Below are positions 1-8,196 of a stretch of 64,000 nucleotides of DNA, piece after piece. A program made the translations under genes and the position numbers. Numbering within the stretch: the stretch's first letter is position 1; the number at the start of each line of letters is the position of its first letter. Source of the stretch: Brevibacterium yomogidense (GTDB lineage: Bacteria > Actinomycetota > Actinomycetes > Actinomycetales > Brevibacteriaceae); assembly GCF_016107685.1 (NCBI RefSeq), contig NZ_JABASY010000004.1, positions 1-64,000 of the forward strand. Reading direction: 5' to 3'. Below the pieces are notes generated by a model. It was not told the DNA's origin and did not search any database. It was given only the letters and a program-made list of their open reading frames with translations.

Positions 1-1
1 G

Positions 2-46
2 TGTCAACTATGTCTTGAGACCTAGTTGTCAATTATGTACTGAGAC
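2..46. repeat. Two 20-bp direct repeats, possible insertion-sequence end
   Basis: Two copies of a 20-bp sequence (2-21 and 27-46) both read TGTCAA, then T-rich sequence, then GAGAC; 17 of 20 positions match. This AT-rich pair stands at the edge of the window in otherwise GC-rich DNA. Paired TGTCAA-n-GAGAC boxes resemble the terminal transposase-binding repeats of actinobacterial IS481-type elements, so an element may end here with its transposase to the left. This is inference: no transposase is visible and the window is cut. Confidence 0.35.
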
Positions 47-58
47 ATCACACCGTGC

Positions 59-317
59 TCTGCGACGGTGCCTCGAACCGGGAAGCGGTGCCTCGTCGAT
101 CTCGTCAGCACGCTGCCCTGTTGGTCGTGACCCGTAGGGGACCCGGACCCTCCGGCGGCGTCGACCGGGGTGACAAGACCACCTCTGATGAGTGCGAGAT
201 GCTCCGGAGGTTTACTCAGCGGCTGATCAGCCGCTACCCTCGAAGGTGAAACGGTGTCTTCCCCCATGCACCCGGACCGACCGCTCAGCGGCCGGTGCTG
301 ACCGAAAAGAGAATCCT
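59..317 (+). promoter_or_regulatory. Long structured leader of the NlpC/P60 gene, candidate cyclic-di-AMP (ydaO-type) riboswitch
   Basis: About 260 nt without a convincing gene precede a cell-wall hydrolase gene. The stretch holds GGGGACCCGGA, CCGGGGTGACAAG and several GC-rich stems (for example GCGGCTGATCAGCCGC near 219-234). Those two short motifs, in this order, resemble conserved parts of the ydaO-yuaA element, which in actinobacteria typically lies before NlpC/P60 or Rpf hydrolases. The match is partial and judged by eye; a simple long 5' UTR is the alternative. Confidence 0.25.
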
Positions 318-1397
318 GTGAAAGCGAAAGCACTTCTGCCTGTCATCGGGCTGTGCATGACTGCGCTCATCGCACAGCCTGCCCTCGCCACCACTGCGAC
401 CGACATGACCGCCGGTGCGGATGACGGTGTCGCCCTGCGCGCCACGTCCGACGGAAAACTCGAGAAGGGCGACACGGCCTTCGTCAACGTCACCGCGGCG
501 ACCGTGTGGACGTCCCCCGATTCGCCGCGCTCCGTCGATGCACCCGCCACGAAGGCGCCCGTCGACCTGGACGCCTGGAACAAGGCCATGTCGTCGACGG
601 AGGTCCGCCGCGGTCTCACCGGCCTCGTGCAGACGCAGGCCCCCTACGGCGCGGAGCTCAACGTCCTCGACGTGCAGGGGAAGTGGGCGAAGGTCGCGGT
701 CGCGGAGCAGTCGAGCCCCAAGGAGAAGCGCGGGTACCCCGGCTGGGTGCCGGTCTCGCAGATCGTGGAGAACGATCGGTTCGTGGAGCTCCGCGACGAC
801 CAGCCCACCGCTGTCGTCACGACCCGCTTCGCGGAGCTCGAGCACCTCCAGTTCGCAGAGCTGCCCGGTGACGAGGTCCCGGATGCGACGATCAACGTCG
901 AGCTGCCGCTCATCGCCCAGGACGTCGAGGACGTCCGCGTCGCACTGCCCGGTGGCGGTGCCGCCTGGATCGACTACGCGGACGTGCGCGTCGAGGACCC
1001 GGATCACGACATCACCGCCGCTGACCCCGAGCCTGCTGACCTCGTGAAGACGGCTGAGGAGTTCGACGGGCTGCGCTACCTGTGGGGCGGTACGAGCTCC
1101 TACGGCTTCGACTGCTCCGGCTTCACCTACACGGTGTTCCGCGCGCACGACATCGACCTCGCTCGTGACGCGGGCGATCAGCAGAAGCAGGGCAAGGCGG
1201 TCAAGCGCTCCGACCTCTCGAAGGGCGATCTCCTCTTCTTCGCATCCGGCGGGAAGGGCCGTGCTCACCACGTCGGCATCTACGTGGGTGGCGGCAAGAT
1301 GATCCACGCACCGAACGCGTCGAAGTCCGTCGAGGTCGTCAACTGGAAGTCGTGGGACTCCGGCAACCAGTTCGTCGAGGCCCGCCGCTACCTCTGA
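318..1397 (+). CDS. Secreted NlpC/P60 family cell-wall hydrolase
   Basis: A 359-residue protein that probably cleaves peptide bonds in the peptidoglycan stem peptide outside the cell. The GTG start at 318 gives a classical Sec signal peptide (basic MKAKA, hydrophobic core, cleavage after AQPALA); an open frame further upstream would bury that signal. The middle part contains two SH3-like stretches. The C-terminal NlpC/P60 domain shows the catalytic Cys in FDCSGF (about residue 266) and the His in AHHVGIYVGGG. The gene follows a long structured leader and converges on the aminopeptidase gene. The family is clear; the exact bond cleaved is not. Confidence 0.9.
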   Translation: MKAKALLPVIGLCMTALIAQPALATTATDMTAGADDGVALRATSDGKLEKGDTAFVNVTAATVWTSPDSPRSVDAPATKAPVDLDAWNKAMSSTEVRRGLTGLVQTQAPYGAELNVLDVQGKWAKVAVAEQSSPKEKRGYPGWVPVSQIVENDRFVELRDDQPTAVVTTRFAELEHLQFAELPGDEVPDATINVELPLIAQDVEDVRVALPGGGAAWIDYADVRVEDPDHDITAADPEPADLVKTAEEFDGLRYLWGGTSSYGFDCSGFTYTVFRAHDIDLARDAGDQQKQGKAVKRSDLSKGDLLFFASGGKGRAHHVGIYVGGGKMIHAPNASKSVEVVNWKSWDSGNQFVEARRYL

Positions 1398-1440
1398 GTC
1401 GCCCCGCTACCTCCGAGTCGCGCCGCTAGCTCGGAGTCGC
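1385..1440. repeat. Three tandem 19-bp repeats covering two convergent stop codons
   Basis: The unit CCGCTACCTCTGAGTCGC occurs at 1385-1402, 1404-1421 and 1423-1440, with few changes. The first copy holds the TGA stop of the NlpC/P60 gene; the third supplies the TAG stop (CTA on this strand) of the convergent aminopeptidase. The array fills the whole 28-bp gap between the genes and shapes both 3' ends. It probably arose by slippage duplication; no terminator hairpin is evident. Confidence 0.7.
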
Positions 1441-4400
1441 GTTACGGTGCTCGGAGGCGCTCGCCGTCTCCGAGCCGCTCGGCTGCCTCTGAGGCTCGCC
1501 CGACTCCGATGCATCCGCCCCCGAGTTCCCCTCGCGCAGCCGGATTGTCCGGTTGAGGTCGTCGAGTGCTTCGACGAGCAGCCTCCGCTGTGCGGCGGGG
1601 GCGTCAGCGTGTTCGCGCAACCAGTCCTCCGTGCGTGACACCACGCGGCGGGGTCGAGCCGACCAGTCGGGGTAGAGACCGACGACCAGTCGGCGGGAGA
1701 TCTCGATGGGGCGTGTGGACCAGAACTCTGTGAGCTGCGCGAAGTAGTCGTCCACGCAGTCCTCGAGCATGGGGTGGGGGACGGGTGCGTTGATCCCGCT
1801 GATCCGTGCGGACAGCATGTCGTTGCTGAGCGTGGTGTCCCGTGTGGCTTCGTTCCATGCGGTGTGCCGCGCGATCGACAGGGGGCGGGATGCGCGGACC
1901 ATCGCCGCGTTGACGGCGCCGGAGCCGGTGCGGTCCAGTACGGCCTCGGTGTCGATGTGCTCGATGTCCGCCCAGCCCAGGACGACGAGTGCCCGCAGCG
2001 CCATCCACCGCAGCGCGTGGTCGACGACCAGGCCGCCCGCGCCGTCGGTGAGTGCCCGGCCGGGCGGGGTGGCGAGCACATGGTTCGCGAAATGGCGGCC
2101 TCGGGCGACGGACCGGTCGGAGCCGCGCGCTCCAGCGGTGCGCGATGTGAGGCCCAGGGCGAAGCGGGCGAGGCTCAGCTGGCGGTCCGATCCTGCCGGC
2201 GTGTCTCCGAGCGTGTCGAGTACCGCGTCGAGCACCGCGGTGACCGCGTCGATCCGTTCCGTGTCGGACACCCACTGGTCCAGCGCCGTGCTGAGGGTCG
2301 CCATGACGGAGGCGAGGATCCCCGGGTGGTCCTCCGTCGTCAGTACGCCGGTCGCCGCCTGCAGGTAAGCGGGCACGGGCATGACACCGTCGCGGACGCC
2401 GTTCGCGAAGGACGAGATGACGACCGCCCGGTCGAGCGGCTCCAGGTCCGCGACGCGCTCGACCGCGGTCAGCTCCGACACGGCGTCCAGCCGCACCTTC
2501 GCGTAGTCCTGATCGCCGTGGTTCAGCAGGAGCAGTGCTGGCCTGGGCATCCCCACGAGCTGTGGCAGCTCCGCCGACTCCCCGGTCACCTCGACGTCCC
2601 ACGTCCGCGTGAGACGCAGACGGTCGTGGTCGGAACCGCCGCCGAGGCCGTGGCCACCACCCGCTGGTGCGTCGCCGGCCGTTGGCACGTCACGACCCGC
2701 TGGTGCGTCGCCGGCCGCGGGCTTGTCGCCGAGGCGGTCGTCACCGCCCGCGGTCGCGCCACCGTCAGTGGAGGCGCCGTCGGTCGGCGCCGGTTCCGTG
2801 TCGGAGACGACGTCGAACGCGGCGAGTGTCAGGCGGTGCGGTCGCAGGGTCCCGGCGCCACCGGCGGGAGCGAACCCGTCGCGCTGGACCAGACGGGCCG
2901 AGGTGATGACGTCCGCTCCGGTCGGAACAGCGGCGTCGGCACCCTCAGTTGTCTCTGACTCCTCGGGATCGCTGGACCCGGACGGCGTCTCTTCCGCGGC
3001 GGGGAAGTCCGAGACGGTGGCCGAGCTGTCGGCTTCCCCGGCCTCGGAGCCGTTGCTGTCCGCACGCACCCCGCCGTCCGGAGTCTCGACGTCCGGGGCC
3101 GCTGCAGCGGGGGAGGTCTCGATCTCGAGTGTCAGCTCGGAGGTGCCGCGGGTCTGCAACCAGGCGGCGGCCCATGCGCGCACGTCGCGGTCCGGTGCGG
3201 CGTCGTCGAGGGCGGCGAGGAAGTCCTCCAGCCGGGCGTTGCCGAATGCGTGGGCGGCGAAGTACGCGTTGGAGCCCGCGAGGAAAGCCTCCTCCCCCAC
3301 GTACTCGACGAGCGCCTTGAGGACGGAGGCGCCCTTCGCGTAGGTGATGCCGTCGAAGTTGAGCTTCGCGGCCTCCACGTCGGGGATGTCCGCGACGATC
3401 GGGTGCGAGGTCGGGTACTGGTCCTGGCGGTACGCCCAGTCCTTGCGGCGAAGGGCGAAGCTCACCCAGCCGTCGGAGTACTCGGTGGCCGACGCCAGCG
3501 CGTGCCCGCCCATGTAGTCCGCGAACGACTCCTTGAGCCACAGGTCGTCCCACCACGCCATCGTCACGAGGTCGCCGAACCACATGTGCGCCATCTCGTG
3601 GAGGATCGTGTTGGCGCGGGACTCCCGTTCGGCCCGCGTCGCCCGGTCACGGTGGATGTAGTGGTCCGTGAACGTCACGAGGCCGGGGTTCTCCATCGCC
3701 CCCAGGTTGTACTCCGGCACGAAGATCTGGTCGTACTTCCCCCATACATAGGGCTGATCGAAGATGCCGTGGAAGAAGTCGAGGCCCTGCCCGGTGACCC
3801 GCATGATGTCCTCCGCGTCCACGTGGGCGGCGAGCGACTGCCGCACGTGGACGCCCAGCGGGATCACCTCGCCGGTGCGCTCCACCCGGTGCTCACCCGT
3901 CACGGACGCGTACGGGCCCGCGCACACACACGTGAGGTAGGAGGACACGGGGTGGGTGGGGGCGAACCGGTGGAGACGGACGGGGCCGTGGTCCGGGTGG
4001 GTGCCGGCGGCCTCGGCGGTGAGGTCCGTCGTGGAGACCGCGGCGGTGTTGCTGAGCACCGTCCACTCCGCCGGGGCGAGCACCTGGAAGGTGTAGGAGG
4101 CCTTGAGATCCGGCTGGTCGAAGACCGCGGCGACCCGACGGGCATCCGTCGGCTCGTACTGGGTGTAGAGGTAGGTGAGCCCGTCTGCCGGGTCGACGAA
4201 GCGGTGCATGCCCTCGCCGGAGCGCGAATACTCCGCGTCCGCGAGGACGATGAGACGGTTCGCGCCCTTCCGGACGGGGAAGCGGACGCGTGCGCCGTCG
4301 AACACCTCGTCGGGACGCAGCGCGACCCCGTTGATCGAGACACTGCGGACCGAGGCGGCGATGAGGTCGATGAATGTGACGCCGTCGCCCCGCGCCGTCA

Positions 4401-4548
4401 TGTCGACGGTCGTGCGGCTGCCGAACGACGCGACGTCCGGGTCCGCCGCGCCGGACAGATCCAGGTCGACCGCGTAGTGGTCGACGGTGAGCAGGGCGCT
4501 GCGCGTCTGAGCTTCGACCCTGGTCAGGTTGGTCGTCATAGTAGTCAC
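1426..4548 (-). CDS. pepN: Aminopeptidase N (M1 family zinc metallopeptidase) with low-complexity inserts
   Basis: A cytoplasmic aminopeptidase that removes N-terminal residues from peptides. It has the substrate-binding GAMENPG motif near residue 280 and the zinc site HEMAH at about 317-321, with the downstream Glu in WLKESFADY. The ERAP1_C-like helical domain forms the C-terminal part. At 1040 residues it is far longer than the roughly 850 usual for actinobacterial PepN. The excess lies in two stretches, about residues 473-540 and 583-642, rich in Ala, Gly, Asp, Glu, Pro and Ser, the second with DNA-level repeats. The start could also be the Met three codons later. Confidence 0.92.
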   Translation of the reverse strand: MTTMTTNLTRVEAQTRSALLTVDHYAVDLDLSGAADPDVASFGSRTTVDMTARGDGVTFIDLIAASVRSVSINGVALRPDEVFDGARVRFPVRKGANRLIVLADAEYSRSGEGMHRFVDPADGLTYLYTQYEPTDARRVAAVFDQPDLKASYTFQVLAPAEWTVLSNTAAVSTTDLTAEAAGTHPDHGPVRLHRFAPTHPVSSYLTCVCAGPYASVTGEHRVERTGEVIPLGVHVRQSLAAHVDAEDIMRVTGQGLDFFHGIFDQPYVWGKYDQIFVPEYNLGAMENPGLVTFTDHYIHRDRATRAERESRANTILHEMAHMWFGDLVTMAWWDDLWLKESFADYMGGHALASATEYSDGWVSFALRRKDWAYRQDQYPTSHPIVADIPDVEAAKLNFDGITYAKGASVLKALVEYVGEEAFLAGSNAYFAAHAFGNARLEDFLAALDDAAPDRDVRAWAAAWLQTRGTSELTLEIETSPAAAAPDVETPDGGVRADSNGSEAGEADSSATVSDFPAAEETPSGSSDPEESETTEGADAAVPTGADVITSARLVQRDGFAPAGGAGTLRPHRLTLAAFDVVSDTEPAPTDGASTDGGATAGGDDRLGDKPAAGDAPAGRDVPTAGDAPAGGGHGLGGGSDHDRLRLTRTWDVEVTGESAELPQLVGMPRPALLLLNHGDQDYAKVRLDAVSELTAVERVADLEPLDRAVVISSFANGVRDGVMPVPAYLQAATGVLTTEDHPGILASVMATLSTALDQWVSDTERIDAVTAVLDAVLDTLGDTPAGSDRQLSLARFALGLTSRTAGARGSDRSVARGRHFANHVLATPPGRALTDGAGGLVVDHALRWMALRALVVLGWADIEHIDTEAVLDRTGSGAVNAAMVRASRPLSIARHTAWNEATRDTTLSNDMLSARISGINAPVPHPMLEDCVDDYFAQLTEFWSTRPIEISRRLVVGLYPDWSARPRRVVSRTEDWLREHADAPAAQRRLLVEALDDLNRTIRLREGNSGADASESGEPQRQPSGSETASASEHRNATPS

Positions 4549-4611
4549 GGCTCCGTGTGTCTCCTCATCTGCCCCCGTGCGGAAAGCATGTCACACCGCC
4601 CGCGAGCCGTC

Positions 4612-4700
4612 ACCCGGAACCTCTGCCCACGACCCGCCCGTCGTCGCGCGGAACTTCTGTCGCCCAGCTGTCCGCCGCAACCCGGAACCTCTGCCCACGA
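4612..4700. repeat. Intergenic direct repeat, two near-perfect copies and one degenerate copy
   Basis: ACCCGGAACCTCTGCCCACG occurs at 4612 and again at 4680, 68 bp apart, with a weaker copy (GCGCGGAACTTCTGTCGCC) near 4646. The array fills the gap between divergent pepN and the FUSC gene and ends just before the -10 box of the latter. It could be a multi-site regulator target or a dispersed intergenic repeat. Confidence 0.6.
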
Positions 4701-4714
4701 TCCGCTCCGATGGA

Positions 4715-4720
4715 TAGAGT
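4715..4720 (+). promoter_or_regulatory. -10 box TAGAGT of a leaderless transcript
   Basis: TAGAGT ends 6 nt before the GTG start at 4727, the spacing expected when transcription begins at the start codon. No clear -35 box is seen. Confidence 0.5.
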
Positions 4721-4726
4721 GGAAGG

Positions 4727-6319
4727 GTGGCTGAGAAGGGGCGATTGCGCAGGTGGAGCGCTACGGCGGAGCTGGTGGTGCGCAACCGCGTGCGCATGGG
4801 CACCCGCCGGCTGCGGCTGAACATCAGCCAGGTCCTCCAGCTGACGGTCGCCGCGACGTTCGCCTACGGCTTCTGCGTGTACGTGCTGGGCCACACCGCG
4901 CCGTTCTTCGCGGCGGTCGCAGCGGTCGTGGGGATCGGGCCGATGCTGGACCGGCGGCTGCGCAGGTCGATGGAGATCGGGTTCGGCGCGGTGCTGGGCG
5001 TCCTGTTCGGCGACCTGTTCGTCCACGTCTTCGGCAGTGGGCTCTGGCAGTTGGCGGTCATGCTGTTCTCTGCCGTGTGTCTGGGCATGTTCATGAATTC
5101 GGGAGCCATCTTCGTCACCCAGCTGGGTGTCCAGTCGATCTACATCGTCACGGTCCCCGCCGCGCTCACCGAAGGCACGTTCACCCGGACGATCGACGCG
5201 GTCGTCGGGGCGTCGACGGCGGTGCTGCTGGCGTTCATCACACCGTCCGACGCCCGCAAGCGTCCCCGCAACCAGGCCGCGAACCTGCTGGAGGAGATCA
5301 CGATCCTCCTGCGCGAGGCCAGTGACGCGCTGCGCCGCGAGGATCCGCAGGCGGCCCGGCGTGCGCTGTCCCGTGCGCGGGACTCCCAGCAGTACGTCGA
5401 TTCCTGGCGGGCTGCACTGCGGATCGCGGAGGAGGCCGCACGCATCAATGCGCGGTCCCGTCGCTATGTCGCGGAGGTGACGCGTCTGGCGCGCGCCTGC
5501 GAGTTCGCGGACCGGTCGATGCGCATGATCCGGGTCGTGCTGCGGCGGGCCGTGTCCGTGTCGGAGAACGGGGCTTCCGATCCGCTGCTCGCCGATGTGG
5601 CGGAGGGGATGGCGGACGCCGCCTGGGTGCTGCGGGCCGCGCTGCGGGAAGGTCGGGACCGCGCAGAGGCGGAACAGAGGCTCACGACCATCGCCGGCAC
5701 CCTGCGCCCCACCCCCGCCATGCAGGAGGACATCGAGCAGACCACGATGCTGCTGCTCCTGCGCCCGCTGGTCGTCGACCTCATCCAGGCGGCCGGAGCA
5801 TCCGCGGCAGAGGCGAACGCCGCCCTTCCGAACCTCGAGGTCGAACCGGAGACGGGCACGCTGCGCGTCGTCGACCGGGGTGAGGGGGACCGGGACCGTG
5901 AGGCGGATGCGTCGGGCGCGACTGTCCGAGACGAGGTGGGCCTGGAGACGTCCGACGTGGCCGAGGTGCCCGCCGGCGTGACCGGCCGGGGTACGGCGAG
6001 TGCGGACGGGTCCGGTTCGGGTACGGCTCGTCGGGACGAGCCCGGAGCCAGGGCGCCCGGTCCGGGCGGGACGGGTTCGGGCGGAGCCGGCACAGACACG
6101 GCTCCTCGGGGCACTGCGGCTGCGGATCCCGGGCCCGAGGCCGCCTCCCTCCCCGTCATCGCCGACCCGTCCGCCGGGGTGGGCCGGGCCGACGAGGTTG
6201 GCCCTGACGTGGGCCGAGCCGACCAGGTCGGCTCCGCCGAGGGCGGGGCCGACCAGCCGACGCGCGACGAGTCGGGGTCGGAACCCGGGGACGAGACCGA
6301 CGGGCGGCGGGACGACTGA
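4727..6319 (+). CDS. FUSC-family membrane protein with a disordered C-terminal tail
   Basis: A 530-residue protein. Residues about 30-170 hold several closely packed hydrophobic segments with the pattern of the FUSC/aromatic-acid exporter family (for example AAVVGIGPMLDRR). Next comes a charged helical cytoplasmic part (about 185-375). The last 150 residues are low-complexity Gly/Ala/Asp/Glu/Pro with repeated GRADEVG/GRADQVG units. Relatives are proposed to export aromatic compounds, but the substrate is unknown. The gene is divergent from pepN and convergent with the XRE-cupin regulator. The GTG start is supported by the adjacent leaderless -10 box. Confidence 0.75.
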   Translation: MAEKGRLRRWSATAELVVRNRVRMGTRRLRLNISQVLQLTVAATFAYGFCVYVLGHTAPFFAAVAAVVGIGPMLDRRLRRSMEIGFGAVLGVLFGDLFVHVFGSGLWQLAVMLFSAVCLGMFMNSGAIFVTQLGVQSIYIVTVPAALTEGTFTRTIDAVVGASTAVLLAFITPSDARKRPRNQAANLLEEITILLREASDALRREDPQAARRALSRARDSQQYVDSWRAALRIAEEAARINARSRRYVAEVTRLARACEFADRSMRMIRVVLRRAVSVSENGASDPLLADVAEGMADAAWVLRAALREGRDRAEAEQRLTTIAGTLRPTPAMQEDIEQTTMLLLLRPLVVDLIQAAGASAAEANAALPNLEVEPETGTLRVVDRGEGDRDREADASGATVRDEVGLETSDVAEVPAGVTGRGTASADGSGSGTARRDEPGARAPGPGGTGSGGAGTDTAPRGTAAADPGPEAASLPVIADPSAGVGRADEVGPDVGRADQVGSAEGGADQPTRDESGSEPGDETDGRRDD

Positions 6320-6358
6320 GGTGAGGGGACCTCGGCGGTGGTGTGGGGTCTCCTCACC
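6320..6358. terminator. Hairpin between convergent genes
   Basis: GGTGAGGGGACC (6320-6331) pairs with GGTCTCCTCACC (6347-6358) with one mismatch. It lies directly after the FUSC stop codon and before the end of the convergent regulator gene, so it can serve both directions. No T-run follows. Confidence 0.55.
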
Positions 6359-6378
6359 GCGCTGACGGGCCATCGTGC

Positions 6379-6981
6379 TCAGGTGGACTCGACGAGGCAG
6401 ACGATCGTCGTATCTGGTGCGAGCGCCTCATAGATGTGGACGGTGTCGCCGGCGTGACGGATGTAGTCGCCGGGCCCCGCGTCGATCGAATCGCCATCGA
6501 CCGTGAGGCGCAGCCGGCCAGTGGACACGATGATGTGCTCGACCGTGCCGGCGGGGTGCGGCTGCGCGATGCGGGGAGCGCCCGGCTCCTGATGGATGAG
6601 GTAGACGTCGCGGCGCGCGTGCGGTGGGCAGGCGCTCAGCAACGCGGCGGAGTAGTCCGCGCTCGTGGACGGCAGGGGCATCGCCTCACCTCGGCGGATG
6701 ACCGACAGCGGCGGACGATCCGATGTCAGCAGCTGCGCCAGCTGGACGTCCAGCGCCGTCGCGAGCGCCCAGAGGGTCTCCACGCTGGGATTCCCGCTGG
6801 CGCTCTCCAGCTGCGAAAGCGTCGACTTGCCGATGCCGGCGCGCTTGGCGGTCTCCGACAGGCTGATGCCCTGCCGCTCCCGTTCGCGCCGGAGCGCGTG
6901 GGCCAGGCGGTCCATCGGCGTATCCACGGGACGGGTGTCGTGGCTGCCCTGATCGCTCTGGCTGTCCGTTCCTCCGTCCAT
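6379..6981 (-). CDS. XRE-family regulator with cupin sensor domain
   Basis: A 200-residue DNA-binding regulator with an N-terminal XRE helix-turn-helix (GISLSETAKRAGIGKSTLSQ) and a C-terminal cupin fold (HPAGTVEHIIVSTGRL, then AGPGDYIRHAG) that may bind a small ligand. It is divergent from azlCD and probably controls that exporter. A start at 7008 with an AGGA box is possible, but ATG 6981 is chosen because TATGCT ends exactly 6 nt before it, as at many genes here. Cupin-XRE proteins next to azlCD are a common pairing; the ligand is not identifiable. Confidence 0.85.
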   Translation of the reverse strand: MDGGTDSQSDQGSHDTRPVDTPMDRLAHALRRERERQGISLSETAKRAGIGKSTLSQLESASGNPSVETLWALATALDVQLAQLLTSDRPPLSVIRRGEAMPLPSTSADYSAALLSACPPHARRDVYLIHQEPGAPRIAQPHPAGTVEHIIVSTGRLRLTVDGDSIDAGPGDYIRHAGDTVHIYEALAPDTTIVCLVEST

Positions 6982-6987
6982 GGCCTC

Positions 6988-6993
6988 AGCATA
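6988..6993 (-). promoter_or_regulatory. -10 box TATGCT of the XRE-cupin gene
   Basis: On the minus strand TATGCT is followed by six bases and then ATG (6981), indicating a leaderless transcript and deciding the start codon. Confidence 0.5.
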
Positions 6994-7025
6994 CCGGTCG
7001 TTCTGCATAAAGTCCTGTCGTTCGG

Positions 7026-7055
7026 TTGACGGAACGCGAATGGCGCGGGCACGAT
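7026..7055 (+). promoter_or_regulatory. Promoter of azlCD
   Basis: TTGACG (7026-7031) and CACGAT (7050-7055) are separated by 18 bp. CACGAT ends 6 nt before the azlC ATG at 7062, so the transcript is probably leaderless. It lies in the short divergent region shared with the XRE-cupin regulator, where repression could act on both genes. Confidence 0.5.
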
Positions 7056-7061
7056 GGGCGC

Positions 7062-7748
7062 ATGCACGCATTGAAGGGCGTTCCAGGTTCCGTGTGGCGG
7101 GACGCCACCGCCATGGGCGTCATGATCCTGCTCGTGGCGCTGTCCTACGGTGCGATCGCCCACGCGGCGGGCTTCCCACTGTGGCAGACGGTGCTGCTCG
7201 CGGCCGTGGCGACCGGGGGAGCGGCGGAACTCACCTTCGTGGGAGTCATCGCGGCCGGCGGACTGCCGATCTTCGCGGTCATGGGCGGGCTGCTCGTCAA
7301 CGCGCGCAACTTCGCGTTCGGCCTGAGTATCGGCCAGTACGCGCCGGCGGGCTGGCGCACCTACCTCGCCGCACATCTGGCCAACGACGAGACCACGGCG
7401 TTCGGACGTGCAGGTCGCACCGACCGGGAGAAGTGGTCGCGGTTCTCCATCTCGGCGATCCTCCTCTTCGTCGCGTGGGTGGGCGGTGCCGCGCTCGGAC
7501 AGCTGTTGGGTGCGGTGATCGACGCGGACAGACTGGGGCTCGACACCGCGCTGCCGATCCTCCTCTTCTGCCTGGTGGCGGGCGACCTGAAGGACCGCTT
7601 CCTGGGGGTGACCGCTGCGGGCGGGGCGGTGCTGGCGCTCGCCCTCACCCCGGTCGCACCGCTGGGACTCGCCTCCGTCGTCGCGCTGCTGGCACTGCTG
7701 CCGGCCGCCGGGTTCCTCAGTGCGCGCAAGCGCGGGAAGGAGAGCTGA
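7062..7748 (+). CDS. azlC: AzlC family branched-chain amino acid exporter, large subunit
   Basis: A 228-residue inner-membrane protein with the family pattern: an early WRDATAMGVMILLVALSYG segment, then GAAELTFVG and NARNFAFGLSIG, and several further hydrophobic segments. With AzlD it forms an exporter of branched-chain or other neutral amino acids. azlD starts one base after the stop codon, so the pair is one transcription unit. The ATG at 7062 is preferred over an upstream GTG because of the promoter spacing. Control by the divergent XRE-cupin protein is inferred from position. Confidence 0.88.
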   Translation: MHALKGVPGSVWRDATAMGVMILLVALSYGAIAHAAGFPLWQTVLLAAVATGGAAELTFVGVIAAGGLPIFAVMGGLLVNARNFAFGLSIGQYAPAGWRTYLAAHLANDETTAFGRAGRTDREKWSRFSISAILLFVAWVGGAALGQLLGAVIDADRLGLDTALPILLFCLVAGDLKDRFLGVTAAGGAVLALALTPVAPLGLASVVALLALLPAAGFLSARKRGKES

Positions 7749-7749
7749 G

Positions 7750-8094
7750 ATGGAGACGATCCCGTTCTTCCTCGCGCTCGCCGGGCTGGCCGGCGGCACC
7801 TACGTCATGCGGCTGCTGGGAGTGCGCCTGGGTGCGCGAGCGCGAGCAGGAGGAGAGGAGACGACGGAGGCCACCGGTGCGCGTCTGTGGATGGACCGCG
7901 CGGTCGTCGTGCTCGTGCTGGCGGTCGCGGTGACGGGTGGCTTCTTCGACGGGCAGGAAGTCGCGGACACCGGCCGAGTGCTGGGCGTGGCGGCCGGCAT
8001 GACGGCGGGCATGCTGCGGGTGCCCATGCTCGTGTGCGTGCTCATCGGGATGGTGGTGTGCGCCGTGGTCCGCGCGACCGGCTTCGGGTGGTAG
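7750..8094 (+). CDS. azlD: AzlD family amino acid exporter, small subunit
   Basis: A 114-residue membrane protein with about four hydrophobic segments and the AzlD hallmarks GGTYVMRLLGVRLG at the N terminus and a C-terminal pair of helices (VAAGMTAGMLRVPMLVCVLIG). The ATG at 7750 follows the azlC stop by one base, implying coupled translation. It is the partner subunit of AzlC in amino acid export. A basic, Glu-rich loop (residues 31-45) separates the first helix from the rest. Confidence 0.85.
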   Translation: METIPFFLALAGLAGGTYVMRLLGVRLGARARAGGEETTEATGARLWMDRAVVVLVLAVAVTGGFFDGQEVADTGRVLGVAAGMTAGMLRVPMLVCVLIGMVVCAVVRATGFGW

Positions 8095-8183
8095 AGGGCC
8101 GCGGCTGCGGACCGTCGCGGGCGGAGGCTCCGGACGGTCGTGGAGGAGGCTTCAGCCTGAAGTGCGGCTTCAGCCTCACCCGT

Positions 8184-8189
8184 TACGCT
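8184..8189 (+). promoter_or_regulatory. -10 box TACGCT of the DUF2516 gene
   Basis: TACGCT ends 7 nt before the ATG at 8197. GGAGGG lies in the gap, so either leaderless initiation or a very short leader with a ribosome site is possible. Confidence 0.4.
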
Positions 8190-8196
8190 GGAGGGC

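Noticed and set aside
285..1307. 340-codon open frame opposite the NlpC/P60 gene
   Set aside because: Antisense frame of a real gene in high-GC DNA; Arg/Val/Asp-rich with no family motif and no start context.
3250..4734. 494-codon frame opposite pepN
   Set aside because: Complement of the conserved M1 catalytic domain; composition typical of a shadow frame.
4610..6373. 587-codon frame opposite the FUSC gene
   Set aside because: Runs antisense through membrane helices, giving Arg/Asp/His-rich sequence without motifs.
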